Source of the DNA: Chloroflexaceae bacterium
Lineage (GTDB): Bacteria; Chloroflexota; Chloroflexia; Chloroflexales; Chloroflexaceae
Direction: 5' to 3'
Assembly: GCA_012033195.1 (NCBI GenBank)
Contig: JAAUSQ010000005.1
Location: forward strand, 1-50,052
Length of the DNA: 50,052 bases
Both the position numbers and the translations under genes were made by a program. Shown here in pieces: positions 40,081 to 50,052 of the stretch (positions are counted from its first letter, which is position 1; the number at the start of each line of letters is the position of its first letter). Below the pieces are notes generated by a model. The model worked only from the letters and a program-made list of their open reading frames with translations. It had not been told where the DNA came from and did not search any database.

Positions 40081-40899
40081 ATGGAGAATATACAGAACCT
40101 GCTGAACCGCCTGAACCCACTGGTCTACCCAACCACATTTATTGACATTCTGGTAGTAACGGCGATCTTCTTCTGGTTGTTGGGAGTGGTGCAGGGAACG
40201 CGGGCGGTGCAGCTTGTGCGCGGTATCAGCATTTTGCTGGTGCTGTCGTTTTTTGTGGGTTCCATTTTCGATGGGTTGCGAACCCTTGAATGGTTGCTCC
40301 GCACGGCAATTCAGCCGGCCTTGATTGTTGCTATTCCGATCCTGTTTCAGCCCGAACTACGCCGCGCCCTGGAAACGCTGGGCCGTTCAACCAATCTGCT
40401 CAATCGGCCTTTTGGCACCGCCGACTCGTCCGAGTTGCTCGAAACGATGAACAGTGTCAGCCGTGCCGCTGCGCAACTTTCCAAGCAGGGCATCGGGGCG
40501 CTGATGGTACTGGAACGCAACACCCGCCTGCAAGAGTATGCAAGCCGGGGGGTGCTGCTGGATGCGCGGGTGGCGGTGCCGCTGCTGCTGAATATCTTTT
40601 ATCCCAATTCGCCGCTGCACGATATGGCAGTGATCATTCGTGGTAATCGGATCGTGGCTGCCAATGTGGTGCTGCCCCTCAGCGAAGATATCGTGGGACA
40701 ACGCCGCTACGGGACGCGCCACCGGGCCGCAAAGGGCATCAGCGAACAGACAGACGCGGTAACGGTGGTGGTATCGGAAGAAACGGGCGCTATTTCGCTG
40801 GTGGTCGATGGGCGGATGATTAGCTACCTGAGCGAGTCGCGGTTGCGGTCGATGTTGATCCAACTTTTTCGTATCAAGGTTGAGGAAAATCCACGGTGA
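40081..40899 (+). CDS. cdaA: Diadenylate cyclase CdaA (DisA_N)
   Basis: TM region then GALMVLERNTRLQEYASRGVLLDARV, PNSPLHDMAVIIRGNRIVAANVVLPLS, GTRHRAAKGISEQTDAVTVVVSEETG. Confidence 0.95.
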   Translation: MENIQNLLNRLNPLVYPTTFIDILVVTAIFFWLLGVVQGTRAVQLVRGISILLVLSFFVGSIFDGLRTLEWLLRTAIQPALIVAIPILFQPELRRALETLGRSTNLLNRPFGTADSSELLETMNSVSRAAAQLSKQGIGALMVLERNTRLQEYASRGVLLDARVAVPLLLNIFYPNSPLHDMAVIIRGNRIVAANVVLPLSEDIVGQRRYGTRHRAAKGISEQTDAVTVVVSEETGAISLVVDGRMISYLSESRLRSMLIQLFRIKVEENPR

Positions 40900-42374
40900 A
40901 CTGGTTACGCAAGCATGGTCTGCGCCTGATCACCAGCCTGTTCCTCGGTTGTATCCTCTGGGCGTTTGTGACCTATACGACTAATCCGCTGGTGACCGAA
41001 ACCTTTAGCGATATTCCAGTATTTGTCCAGGGCCTGTCGCCAGGGTTGATTATCGTCGATCAGACGGGCCAACCCCGCCCTGACCAGACCCGTATCTCCC
41101 AGGTCAGTATGCTGGTGGAGACCGACCGGGAAACACTGGCCGAACTGGTGCCTGCCGATGACTTGCAGGTGGCGGTAAATGTTTCCGATCTAGGACCGGG
41201 TTCGCATACAGTCCCTGTGAATGCCAGTTCGAGCCGCCGCAATGTGGCTGTCCTCGCGGTGGAGCCAAATGCTATCCCTATTCGCATCGATGAAATCATT
41301 ACTAGTACGGTCCCCGTCACTGTGCTGGTGCAGGGGTCGCTACCGTTCAGCTTCGAACGGGATGCGCCCGAAGTGCGGGTGAACGATATGCTGCTGATCG
41401 AAGTAGAAGTGCGCGGGCCGAGTAATCTGGTGGAGCGGGTTGAGTATGCCGCCGCCGAAGTGAATATCGACCAGATCCGCGCTACCTATATTGCGCCGCT
41501 TCAGTTGCAACCGCTCGACTCAAATAATGATGTGGTAGAGGGTGTTGATCTTGATCCGGAAATTGCCAGCGTCCAGATTACGGTGCGCTCGGTGGCGGGT
41601 ATCAAGCGGGTGCCCGTGATTGCCAACGTGGTGGGGACACCCGCCTCAGGGTATCTGGTGACGAGTGTGCACAGCGATCCACAGCTTATCAATCTGGTTG
41701 GGAGTTCGGGCATTCTCGACCGGGTAGACCGGGTGGAAACCGAGCCGATAGATATTACAGGGGCAACATCCACCGTCACACAAGAAGTTGCGCTGCGTGT
41801 TCGCGGTGTGCAACCGCAGGAGGACGAGCCACGCACGGTTATTGTAACGGTTGAGGTAGCCTCACTCGATCAGCCGTTCCAGGCCAACGTACCCGTACCC
41901 GTGCGCCTCGTTGGGGTGGAGCCGGGGCTGCTTACCGAAATTAGCCCGCCCGTAGTGCAGGCCACATTGCAGGCATCGACGCTTGAGTTTTTGCAACTAA
42001 GCACCGATACCCTGACGGCGACCATTGATGTGAGCGGCTTTGGGCCAGGACTCTATAGCATCTCGCCCGACCTGCCGTTACCCGCCAATATCAACCTGGT
42101 TGATCCAATCCCGCCAGTACGGGTTGTGCTGCGTCGCCCGGCAACGGCTACGCCAATCCCAAGCGCTACACCAGTGCCGACCAGTACGCCGCTGCCGACC
42201 CTGATGCCTACTATCACCGATACCCCGGAAGCAACCAGCACCAGCGAGGTACCCGCGTTCCCCACCGACGAGCCAGCGCCAATTCGTACCCCACAGCCGA
42301 CTACTGAGATCACAGCGACACAGGAAATATCACCAACTGACGCGTTCGAAGTGCCTGCTGATAGCGGGCTGTGA
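40896..42374 (+). CDS. cdaR: CdaR/YbbR domain protein with Pro/Thr-rich C-terminal tail
   Basis: N-terminal TM; repeated YbbR-like units; overlaps cdaA stop by 4 nt. Confidence 0.85.
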   Translation: MNWLRKHGLRLITSLFLGCILWAFVTYTTNPLVTETFSDIPVFVQGLSPGLIIVDQTGQPRPDQTRISQVSMLVETDRETLAELVPADDLQVAVNVSDLGPGSHTVPVNASSSRRNVAVLAVEPNAIPIRIDEIITSTVPVTVLVQGSLPFSFERDAPEVRVNDMLLIEVEVRGPSNLVERVEYAAAEVNIDQIRATYIAPLQLQPLDSNNDVVEGVDLDPEIASVQITVRSVAGIKRVPVIANVVGTPASGYLVTSVHSDPQLINLVGSSGILDRVDRVETEPIDITGATSTVTQEVALRVRGVQPQEDEPRTVIVTVEVASLDQPFQANVPVPVRLVGVEPGLLTEISPPVVQATLQASTLEFLQLSTDTLTATIDVSGFGPGLYSISPDLPLPANINLVDPIPPVRVVLRRPATATPIPSATPVPTSTPLPTLMPTITDTPEATSTSEVPAFPTDEPAPIRTPQPTTEITATQEISPTDAFEVPADSGL

Positions 42375-42412
42375 GCGAAGTACCAATGCAGTAGGAGAAG
42401 GGGAGCGGGACA

Positions 42413-43801
42413 TCAAAACTTTGGCCCCTCGTCGCGCATCAGAGCCAGCCGTGCTGCCAGTCCGGTATAGCTTGCGGGTGTCAGGGCCAGCAGTTCGGCC
42501 TTGACACTGGTGGCAATATTCAGCCCCTCAATGAACATATGTATATCAGCAAGCGTGGGGGTGCGCCCGCGTGTCAGCGCCTTGAGCGCCTCGTATGGTT
42601 CCGGGTAGCCCTCGCGTCGCAGCACCGTCTGGATCGCTTCGGCCAGCACCTCCGGGTGGGCGTCGAGTTCGGCCAGCATCCGGGCCGGATTCGCTGCTAC
42701 CTTGTTCAGCCCACGCAGGCTGCGCTGGTAGGCCAGCAGGCTATAGCCCCAGGCTACCCCCAGGTTTCGCAGCACCGTGCTATCCGAAAGATCACGCTGC
42801 AATCGGGAAATGGGCAGTTTGCGACTGAAGAACTCTAGCAGCGCATTAGCAAGCCCCAGGTTGCCCTCGGCATTCTCAAAGTCTATCGGGTTCACCTTGT
42901 GGGGCATCGTTGACGAGCCAACCTCGCCCGCCTGCGCCACCTGCCCCAGATACCCATCGCTAATATAGCGCCAGCAGTCCTGGCATAGATCCTGCAAAAT
43001 GGTGTTTGTGCGTTTCAGACCGTCACAAAGGCGGGCCAGCGTATCGTGTGGTTCGGTCTGGTCAGTCAATACGATTGGCTCAAGATCGAGCGAGCGCACA
43101 AAGGCGCGGCTAAAGAGCAGCCAGTCAACCTGGGGATACGCGACAGCATGCGCCGCAAAGGTGCCGGTTGCGCCGTTCAGTTTGCCCGTCAGCTTGATAG
43201 CAAGCAGTTCATTGATAGCGCGTTCCAGGCGTGTCGCAAAGACGGCAAACTCCTTGCCAAGCGTGGTGGGGGTGGCGGGTTGTCCGTGGGTGCGGCCCAG
43301 CATCGGTGTGGCTGCCGCACCAATCGCAAGCTCACGGAGCCGCCGCAGCAGTTCGTTCAGGGCGGGCAGCAGCACAAGGTCGCGGGCATCGGCGAGCAGC
43401 AGGCTATAGGCCAGATTGTTGATATCTTCGGAGGTGAGGCCAAAATGCACTGCTTCGGCCCACGCCGACAGGTCGCGGACGACGAGTTGTTCGCGCAGCC
43501 AGTATTCAACTGCTTTGACATCGTGGTTGACTGTACGATCCCAATCGGCGATTGCCTGCGCATCGGCATCGGTAAACTGGCGGTACAACGTCCGCAGATT
43601 GCCCTGCTGCTGCGGTGTGAAGGGCGGCACAAAGCCAACACTTGGCGTGCGGGCCAGGAAGATCAGGTATTCAACTTCGACACGCACGCGGTAACGAAAC
43701 AGGGCCGCCTCGCTGAAGTAAGCTGCGAGTGGGGCAACATCGTTGCGGTAGCGCCCGTCAAGTGGCGAAAGAGCGATCAGTCTTGTATCAAGGTGTGTCA
43801 T
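42413..43801 (-). CDS. purB: Adenylosuccinate lyase
   Basis: LIALSPLDGRYRNDVAPLAAYFSE, HFGLTSEDINNLAYSL, GSSTMPHKVNPIDFENAEGN. Confidence 0.95.
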   Translation of the reverse strand: MTHLDTRLIALSPLDGRYRNDVAPLAAYFSEAALFRYRVRVEVEYLIFLARTPSVGFVPPFTPQQQGNLRTLYRQFTDADAQAIADWDRTVNHDVKAVEYWLREQLVVRDLSAWAEAVHFGLTSEDINNLAYSLLLADARDLVLLPALNELLRRLRELAIGAAATPMLGRTHGQPATPTTLGKEFAVFATRLERAINELLAIKLTGKLNGATGTFAAHAVAYPQVDWLLFSRAFVRSLDLEPIVLTDQTEPHDTLARLCDGLKRTNTILQDLCQDCWRYISDGYLGQVAQAGEVGSSTMPHKVNPIDFENAEGNLGLANALLEFFSRKLPISRLQRDLSDSTVLRNLGVAWGYSLLAYQRSLRGLNKVAANPARMLAELDAHPEVLAEAIQTVLRREGYPEPYEALKALTRGRTPTLADIHMFIEGLNIATSVKAELLALTPASYTGLAARLALMRDEGPKF

Positions 43802-44072
43802 ATGCATTCGTTTGTGAAATGAGTTCTTTACAATCCGTGTTGCCGTGTAACCAGGTGCACTATGCTGATTATACGGCATGTAGCTATCTTCAATAGAATG
43901 AATGCCACAAATTACCTTCTGTTCGTTAAAATAATGCTTAAAAAATGCTTGTCAAATTTTTAGAGTCTGTGATAAGATACACAGAATTGGATCATCAGTC
44001 TAAGTGGAAACGAGTTGATCTGGATAATGATACCAAATTATCCACAACCCGACCATCGCTCAAGGAGTGCTC

Positions 44073-45292
44073 ATGGTATCCGAACGTATTTCGAGCCGCG
44101 TCCGCTCAATGCCCCCATCCGGTATTCGTCGGTTTTTTGACATTGCCGCCACGATGGAAAATGTCATTTCGCTCAGTGTGGGCGAACCAGATTTCATTAC
44201 GCCGCAGCACATTCGAGATGCAGGTCATCGCTCGATTGAAACCTCAACGGCGTATACATCGAACTCTGGCTTGCTCGAACTGCGCGAGGCAATTGCTGCC
44301 CATCTCTTCCGTCTTTATGGCGTGCGCTACGACCCGCGCACCGAGATTTTGATCACCGCTGGTGTGAGCGAAGGTCTCCAGAGCATTGCCCTCGGTCTGT
44401 TTGATCCAGGAGATGAAGTCATTATGACTGACCCTGGCTATGTAGCGTATTCGGGCTGTATTATGCTGTCGGGGGCGCGACCGGTCGGGGTGCCAACCTA
44501 CGAAGCAAACGCTTTTCAGATTACGGCTACCGATATCGAGGCCGCCATTACTGAAAAACCCGCGCTATTATGCTGGGCTACCCAAGTAACCCGACCGGTG
44601 CGGTGATGAGCCGCGAGCGCTTGGTGGAGATTCTTGAGGTTGCCAAGCGCCACAATCTGCTTGTGCTGTCCGATGAAATTTATGATAGACTTATTTATGG
44701 TGTTGAGCACGTTTGCGTGGCAAGCTTGCCCGATGCCCGCCACCGCACGGTTTTGATGGGTGGCTTTTCGAAGGCGTATGCAATGACTGGCTGGCGGCTC
44801 GGCTGGCTGGCAGCACCCGAAGACCTGACCGAAGCGGCTGGCAAGGTTCACCAGTATGGCATGCTTTCGGCCCCCACCATGAGCCAGCACGCGGCCCTGC
44901 AAGCTATTCTGCACGGCGAGGCCGATGTGCAGCGGATGGTTGCCGAGTACGACCGTCGCCGTCGCTATATGGTGGAGCGCTTCAACGATATGGGTCTGCC
45001 AACGGTCGATCCGAAAGGCGCTTTTTTTGCCTTCCCACGTGTGGGGCATCTGGGCATCAGCAGCAACGAGTTTGCTGAGCGCGTGTTGATGGAAGCGGAA
45101 GTGGCTATTGTGCCGGGCAGCGCGTTCGGTGCATGTGGCGAAGGCTATATGCGGGTGTGTTATGCAACTGGCCTGGAGCAGATTGAGCAGGCCCTCGACC
45201 GCATGGAGCACTTCCTGCGCAGCAATGGCTGGTATCAGCAGGTAAGAGGAGGAACCGGCAATGTCTGGAGACCTGAACAGTACGCTGCCTGA
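44073..45292 (+). CDS. PLP-dependent aminotransferase class I/II (frameshifted)
   Basis: SVGEPDFITPQHIRDAG, SDEIYDRLIYG, GGFSKAYAMTGWRLGW; restoring C3->C4 at 44559-44561 gives AAITEKPRAIMLGYPSNPTGAVMS. Confidence 0.93.
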
Positions 45293-45644
45293 AACATCGG
45301 TTGAACCGGCTACAACCGGAACGATGCCGCCGCGTCGGTCGGAGATGGTGCGTTGCGCCCTGACCGACGAAGAGATCCGTGCGGATGAGGCATACTGGGC
45401 ACCGCCGCTGATTACAGTGCAACAACTGGTTGGTACAATATTTTCAACGCTGCTGCGCGACCCATCCAACCTGAAGCATGTACTGCTGGCAAAGCAGGAC
45501 GATGTAGCCTATTCGCCCGCTGCCCGCGAAGAACTGGCGGCCCGCCGCACTGCCGAACAGCTCAAGCTGCTGCTGGCGCTGCTGGTGCTGCTGGCCGTGA
45601 TTGTCGGCATCATCTGGTTGATAACCGGGAGTGTGTTCCGCTAA
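45261..45644 (+). CDS. Hypothetical protein with C-terminal TM helix
   Basis: MSGDLNSTL...LKLLLALLVLLAVIVGIIWLITGSVFR; overlaps aminotransferase 3' end by 32 nt. Confidence 0.6.
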   Translation: MSGDLNSTLPETSVEPATTGTMPPRRSEMVRCALTDEEIRADEAYWAPPLITVQQLVGTIFSTLLRDPSNLKHVLLAKQDDVAYSPAAREELAARRTAEQLKLLLALLVLLAVIVGIIWLITGSVFR

Positions 45645-45871
45645 CGGGCAGCACTATTTCTGGCTGCATTCCTGGCACATCGCCGTGCCAGATCCGCACT
45701 ACACACGGTCGTTTGTTTCTGGCCTCCCCATGCTGGCCCCTGTTTGCACACCGTACACATTCGTTCATGATTTTGTCATGGAACGCCTGCCCACGCGGTA
45801 ACATATCTATGCTATGATATGCCCCACATACAGGATGTTCGCGTTTCACACCCACCAGGAGAAGAACTGCC

Positions 45872-47185
45872 GTGTATCGCAATCATTACGTGCTCTTGCT
45901 ACTCCTCATCGTGTTCACCGTCGCAACTGTGCCTATGTCGGCTGTGCCAATCCATGCCAATGATCTGGCAGCCTCCGAGTTTGGAGTCAATAGTCATATT
46001 GCCTCACGCTACAATAACTATCACTTGCTCGAATGGGCCGCCGATGTGCTCGACCAGAGCGGGGCAGGCTGGGTGCGCGAAGATTTCCACTGGTTCTGGA
46101 TTGAACCAGAGCCGGGGCGCTTCCAGTGGGAATATTACGACCGAATGGTGGAACTGGTACATGCACGGGGTATCAACATTATTGGCGTGCTAGGGCACCC
46201 GCCCGGCTGGGCCACCCCCCACCCGCACGACGGCTATTCCGATGTTTCGTTCTACGAGCCAAACGCGCACCAGTTTGCTGCCTTTGCGCGGCAGGTTGTG
46301 GAGCGCTACCGCAACTCTATTACCCACTGGGAGATCTGGAACGAGCCTGATAATCCCCAGTTCTGGAAGCCCGCGCCCGACCCTATCGCTTATGCACGTG
46401 TGCTCAGTGCAACATCGGCAGAGATTTCGCTGGTTGCGCCAGAAGCCAATATTCTGCTGGGCGGCATCAATCCGTACGATACAGCCTTCTTACGGACGAT
46501 AGCCGAGGCAGGTGCGTGGTGGTCGTTTGATATTCTCAACATTCACCCATACGTTGACCCGGCCACGCCCGAAGATAACGGCGGTATGGCGGGCACAGCC
46601 ATGGCAAATATGCAGAGCGTGATGAACTGGGCGGGGCAGAAGCCCGTCTGGGTGACGGAGTATGGCTGGAGTGCCCGCCCCAGCGACCGCGACCCGGCAG
46701 GTAGCACGACCGAAGATGAGCAGGCCAGTTATCTGGTGCGCGGGGCCGCACTGCTGCGAGCGGCGGGCGTGCAGCGTATTCTGTGGTACAGCATCAAGGA
46801 CGAAGTGCATAACGGCTATGGGTTGCTGCGCTTTGCCTCGAATTACGATGATTACAACGACCCGCGCCCCGCGTTGACCGCCTTCCGCGTATTGAATCAG
46901 CGCCTGACCGGGGCCACCTTCGAGCGCTACCGCTACGATTTCCAGGTGGTTGGTGAGCACGGTAACACGGGGCAGCAGAATGTTTATGTATTGCGCTTTG
47001 TGCGCGGCGGCGAAACTATCGATGTCGTCTGGTCGTTGGTGCCGGGTGTTATTCTACTCACCGCCGACCAACCACAGGCCCGCCTATTCAATCGTGATGG
47101 GTTCGACTGGACGGTGCAGGCCGAAGGTAATCGGCTGCGGTTATATGTTGGTCAGACACCGCTGTATGTGGTGCAACCCCGCTGA
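45872..47185 (+). CDS. Secreted glycoside hydrolase, clan GH-A-like (GH39/GH5-like)
   Basis: Signal peptide; HWEIWNEPDNPQFWKP (acid/base), KPVWVTEYGWSARP (nucleophile). Confidence 0.82.
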   Translation: MYRNHYVLLLLLIVFTVATVPMSAVPIHANDLAASEFGVNSHIASRYNNYHLLEWAADVLDQSGAGWVREDFHWFWIEPEPGRFQWEYYDRMVELVHARGINIIGVLGHPPGWATPHPHDGYSDVSFYEPNAHQFAAFARQVVERYRNSITHWEIWNEPDNPQFWKPAPDPIAYARVLSATSAEISLVAPEANILLGGINPYDTAFLRTIAEAGAWWSFDILNIHPYVDPATPEDNGGMAGTAMANMQSVMNWAGQKPVWVTEYGWSARPSDRDPAGSTTEDEQASYLVRGAALLRAAGVQRILWYSIKDEVHNGYGLLRFASNYDDYNDPRPALTAFRVLNQRLTGATFERYRYDFQVVGEHGNTGQQNVYVLRFVRGGETIDVVWSLVPGVILLTADQPQARLFNRDGFDWTVQAEGNRLRLYVGQTPLYVVQPR

Positions 47186-47207
47186 GCAACTGCACTGGTG
47201 TTTGTCT

Positions 47208-47234
47208 GCCGCTCTCCTCCTACGCGAGAGCGGC
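47208..47234 (+). terminator. 9-bp hairpin after GH gene
   Basis: GCCGCTCTC-ctcctacgc-GAGAGCGGC. Confidence 0.5.
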
Positions 47235-47341
47235 ACCCCTCTGGTAGCTGTGTAACCACATGTTACCCATCGTAGGTACAATACCTAGAGTAATACTTTT
47301 TCACCAAAGAACCTTTTGGCGGGCACAATGAGGAGACCTGC

Positions 47342-48313
47342 ATGGATCCGCTTGAACTGGTGCGTATAAATTTGTTTTCTCCAATGGTAACGGCCTTTGT
47401 CCTGGGCATCATCGCCACCCTCGTCAAAAGCGATCTCAAGATACCTGAAGCGCTCTACTCCTCGCTTTCCATTTATCTGCTGCTGGCAATCGGGCTGAAA
47501 GGCGGGGCAGGACTGGCAACCAGCAACTTTGCCGACCTGATCGGGCCAATGCTGGCAACGCTGGTGCTGGGTGTTGGTATCCCGCTCTGGAGCTATGCTA
47601 TTCTGCGCGGCATGGGCAAGTTTGATATAGCAAATGCAGCGGCAATTGCGGCGCACTATGGCTCGGTGTCGGCGGTCACGTTTACCGCTAGCCTCACCTT
47701 TTTGGATACTGTCGGCGTATCTTACGAAGGCTATATGCCCACACTGCTGACCGTGCTGGAAGTACCTGGTATTGCGGTAGCGCTGCTGATTGCCCAGATG
47801 CGGCTTGGTAATAGCAGTTCGCTCGGCGCAGTGATACACGAGGTGCTGGCGGGCAAGAGTATTGTCCTGCTGCTGGGTGGGCTAATGATGGGCTTCCTGG
47901 CCGGGCCAGATGGGGTGGCGCTGGTCAAGCCGTTTTTCATCGACCCGTTTCAGGGGGCGCTGACACTCTTCCTGCTCGAACTGGGCATCGTTACTGCAAC
48001 ACAGCTTCGCTCGGTGCTTCAGGCCGGCCCCTTCCTGATCGGCTTCGGGTTGATAATGCCCGTGTTCCACGGCTCGCTTGGTGTGCTGCTTGGCTGGATG
48101 TCGGGCCTCAGTCCGGGTGGCAGTATGGTGCTGGCAACGCTGGCAGCAAGTGCCTCGTATATCGCGGCACCAGCAGCGGTACGCATTGCGCTGCCGCAGG
48201 CCAATCCGGGGCTGTTCCTGACGGCATCGCTCGGTATAACATTTCCCTTTAATCTGGTGGTGGGGTTGCCGCTCTACTACCAGTTATCACTCTTCATTCA
48301 TGGGGGGACATAA
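47342..48313 (+). CDS. sbtA: Sodium-dependent bicarbonate transporter, SbtA/DUF897 family
   Basis: KSDLKIPEALYSSLSIYLLLAIGLKGG, AAHYGSVSAVTF, SYEGYMPTLLTVLEVPGI, AAPAAVRIALPQANPGLFLTASLGITFPFNL. Confidence 0.9.
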   Translation: MDPLELVRINLFSPMVTAFVLGIIATLVKSDLKIPEALYSSLSIYLLLAIGLKGGAGLATSNFADLIGPMLATLVLGVGIPLWSYAILRGMGKFDIANAAAIAAHYGSVSAVTFTASLTFLDTVGVSYEGYMPTLLTVLEVPGIAVALLIAQMRLGNSSSLGAVIHEVLAGKSIVLLLGGLMMGFLAGPDGVALVKPFFIDPFQGALTLFLLELGIVTATQLRSVLQAGPFLIGFGLIMPVFHGSLGVLLGWMSGLSPGGSMVLATLAASASYIAAPAAVRIALPQANPGLFLTASLGITFPFNLVVGLPLYYQLSLFIHGGT

Positions 48314-50052
48314 CCGCATTGTGCTGTTCGGGCGTGGAAGCGGGTTCAGCGTCGCAGATAAACTGTACCCCTAGGTGACGTACAAATACGTCGTAGATAT
48401 CGTTGAGGCGGAACGGCTTGCTCACCAGATCATCGCAGCCAGCCGCTCGGATGCTGTTTTGCTCGTGTTGCAGGGTCACTGCTGTCAGTGCAACGATGAT
48501 CGGGGAGGGGCCTCTGGCCTCGGCCTTGATGGTGCGTGTGGCTTCGTAGCCATCCAGGATCGGCAGATGCACGTCCATAAAAATCAGGTGGGGTTGCCAC
48601 TCGCGCCAGATTGTAATAGCCTCCTGTCCATTGACTGCCACCCGCGTTTGAAACCCGAGATTTTCCATAATGTGCTGTAACAGGAGCCGATTCACGCGGG
48701 TATCTTCAACGATCAGCACGCGATACGCTGGTTGCCCCGGTGCGAGTCGAGTGGGACGATACGATGCTGGGGTTGCTGCTGGGGTGATATGCGGCTCAAC
48801 CGGAATGGCAAACCAGAAGATACTGCCGCTGCCTTCGGTGCTACGGGCCCGCAATGTGCCCCCAGGAGCTGGACAAAGTGGCGCGAAATCGTCAATCCCA
48901 GACCAGTACCCGGTATATCGGTGCGGCTGGCAATCTGCATAAATGGCTCATAGACGCGTGCCAGGTGCTCGGGCTGCATGCCAATGCCCGTGTCCTGGAC
49001 TTCGCACGTTAGCATTGTACTGGTGTATGAAACACGCAAGACTACACTGCCCGTGTTGGTGAACTTGACGGCATTGCTCAGCAAGTTGGTGAGAATCTGT
49101 CGTAAGCGCATTTCATCGCTGACAATATGCTGGGGAACACTGGCGGTGCGTTCGAGGCGCAGGTGCAGGCCCTTCTGGTGGGCCTGGAGCTGAAAGAGTT
49201 CGATCAACGTTTGCAGCATCTGGTGCAGATCGAAGGGGGCCTTGCGGATCTCGGTTTTGCCGGCCTCGATCTTGGCAACTTCCAGTACATCGTTAATCAA
49301 TCTGAGCAGGTGTTCCCCACTGTTATTGATAATGTGCATCTGTTCCCGTTCTTGGTCGTTGAGATTGACTGAGCCTTCCAGCACCTGTGCAAAGCCCAGA
49401 ATAGCATTGAGTGGGGTCCGCAACTCGTGGCTCATATGGGCGAGGAAGGCACTCTTGGCACGGCTCGCCGCCTCTGCTACTTCGCGGGCCTGTTCCAGTT
49501 GTGCGTGCATCTGCTTCTGCTCAGTCAGATCCAGACTGGACCCGATAATGCGGTAAATACGTCCGGTGTCATCGCGCATGGGCGAAATCTGGGTGAGCCA
49601 CCATGTGGGGTGCCCATTGAAGGTGATCTGCTCTTCATACTGAATCGGCGCATTGGCGGCCAGACAGCGCTGGTAGTTGGCACGCAACGCGGCGGCACTT
49701 TCGGCGGTAATACCCGGAATCTCTTCCGGTCGTTTACCAGCAATATCCTCGCTGCGGATGCCAAGGTGCTGTTCGTGGGCCGGGTTGAGGCCACCAAAGA
49801 AAAAATCGCCTTCTGGCGTGACATCCACCAAAAAGATGCCACTCTGCGTACCTTCATAAATGGAGCGCAGAAACGCCTCGCTTGCCCGCAGATCCTCTTC
49901 CATGCGGGTGCGTTCGGTGATGTTCTGAGAGATGATCATCCCGGCGATAATCTGGCCTTGGTCGTTCCGCAGGGAAAGCGGCTGCGTACGATAGATCTGA
50001 TCGCCATAGCGTTGCTCTAATTCTCGCGGGCAGTGCCGGTCAGGAGTAAGCG
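48294..50052 (-). CDS. PAS-hybrid histidine kinase with C-terminal receiver (partial at right edge; frameshifted)
   Basis: FLAHMSHELRTPLNAILGFAQVL, N-box ILTNLLSNAVKFT, G-box GTGLGLTISRHFVQLL, receiver LIFMDVHLPILDGYEATRTIK; C5->C6 at 48859-48863 restores QLLGGTLRARSTEGSGSIFWF; frame open to window end. Confidence 0.9.

Noticed and set aside
44559-44561. Aminotransferase as genuine pseudogene
   Set aside because: Single C restoration gives a perfect family match; better explained by sequence error.
44516-45469. - strand 317-aa ORF
   Set aside because: Antisense to the aminotransferase.
1-50052. CRISPR arrays, tRNA/rRNA genes, prophage or integrase
   Set aside because: Looked for regular spaced repeats, tRNA-like cloverleaf/CCA ends and recombinase motifs; none convincing by eye.

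Overview
About 50 kb of bacterial chromosome, probably Chloroflexota/Chloroflexales-like. That call is inferred from a class III PHA synthase operon, an auracyanin-like cupredoxin, DnaD/DnaI-type loaders and interspersed-repeat style; I could not verify it. Content is mostly core and metabolic: gyrB, phaE-phaC and a small PhaE-like ORF, argC, chrA, patatin, parB-like, MOSC, uvrA, YitT, YigZ, pcm, M50 protease, tpiA, VWA, HAD, sppA, PD40 lipoprotein, GT4, corA, SBP_bac_5 lipoprotein, DnaD-like, DnaI-like ATPase, argF, giant TPR protein, cdaA-cdaR, purB, aminotransferase, GH clan-A-like secreted protein, sbtA and a hybrid histidine kinase running off the right edge. I saw no tRNA, rRNA, CRISPR array or transposase. 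Main observations: (1) at least ten genes are split by what looks like loss of one base, usually in a homopolymer, which points to consensus error and hides true gene structures; (2) an orphan Rhs C-terminal tip of unrecognised family next to gyrB, recoverable by restoring one base; (3) a solute-binding lipoprotein whose SBP_bac_5 halves appear in swapped (circularly permuted) order; (4) a two-copy structured interspersed repeat; (5) a possible promoter plus mutually exclusive hairpins in the uvrA leader; (6) a cupredoxin fused to duplicated ~100-aa modules. No convincing complete novel multi-gene defence-type system was found.
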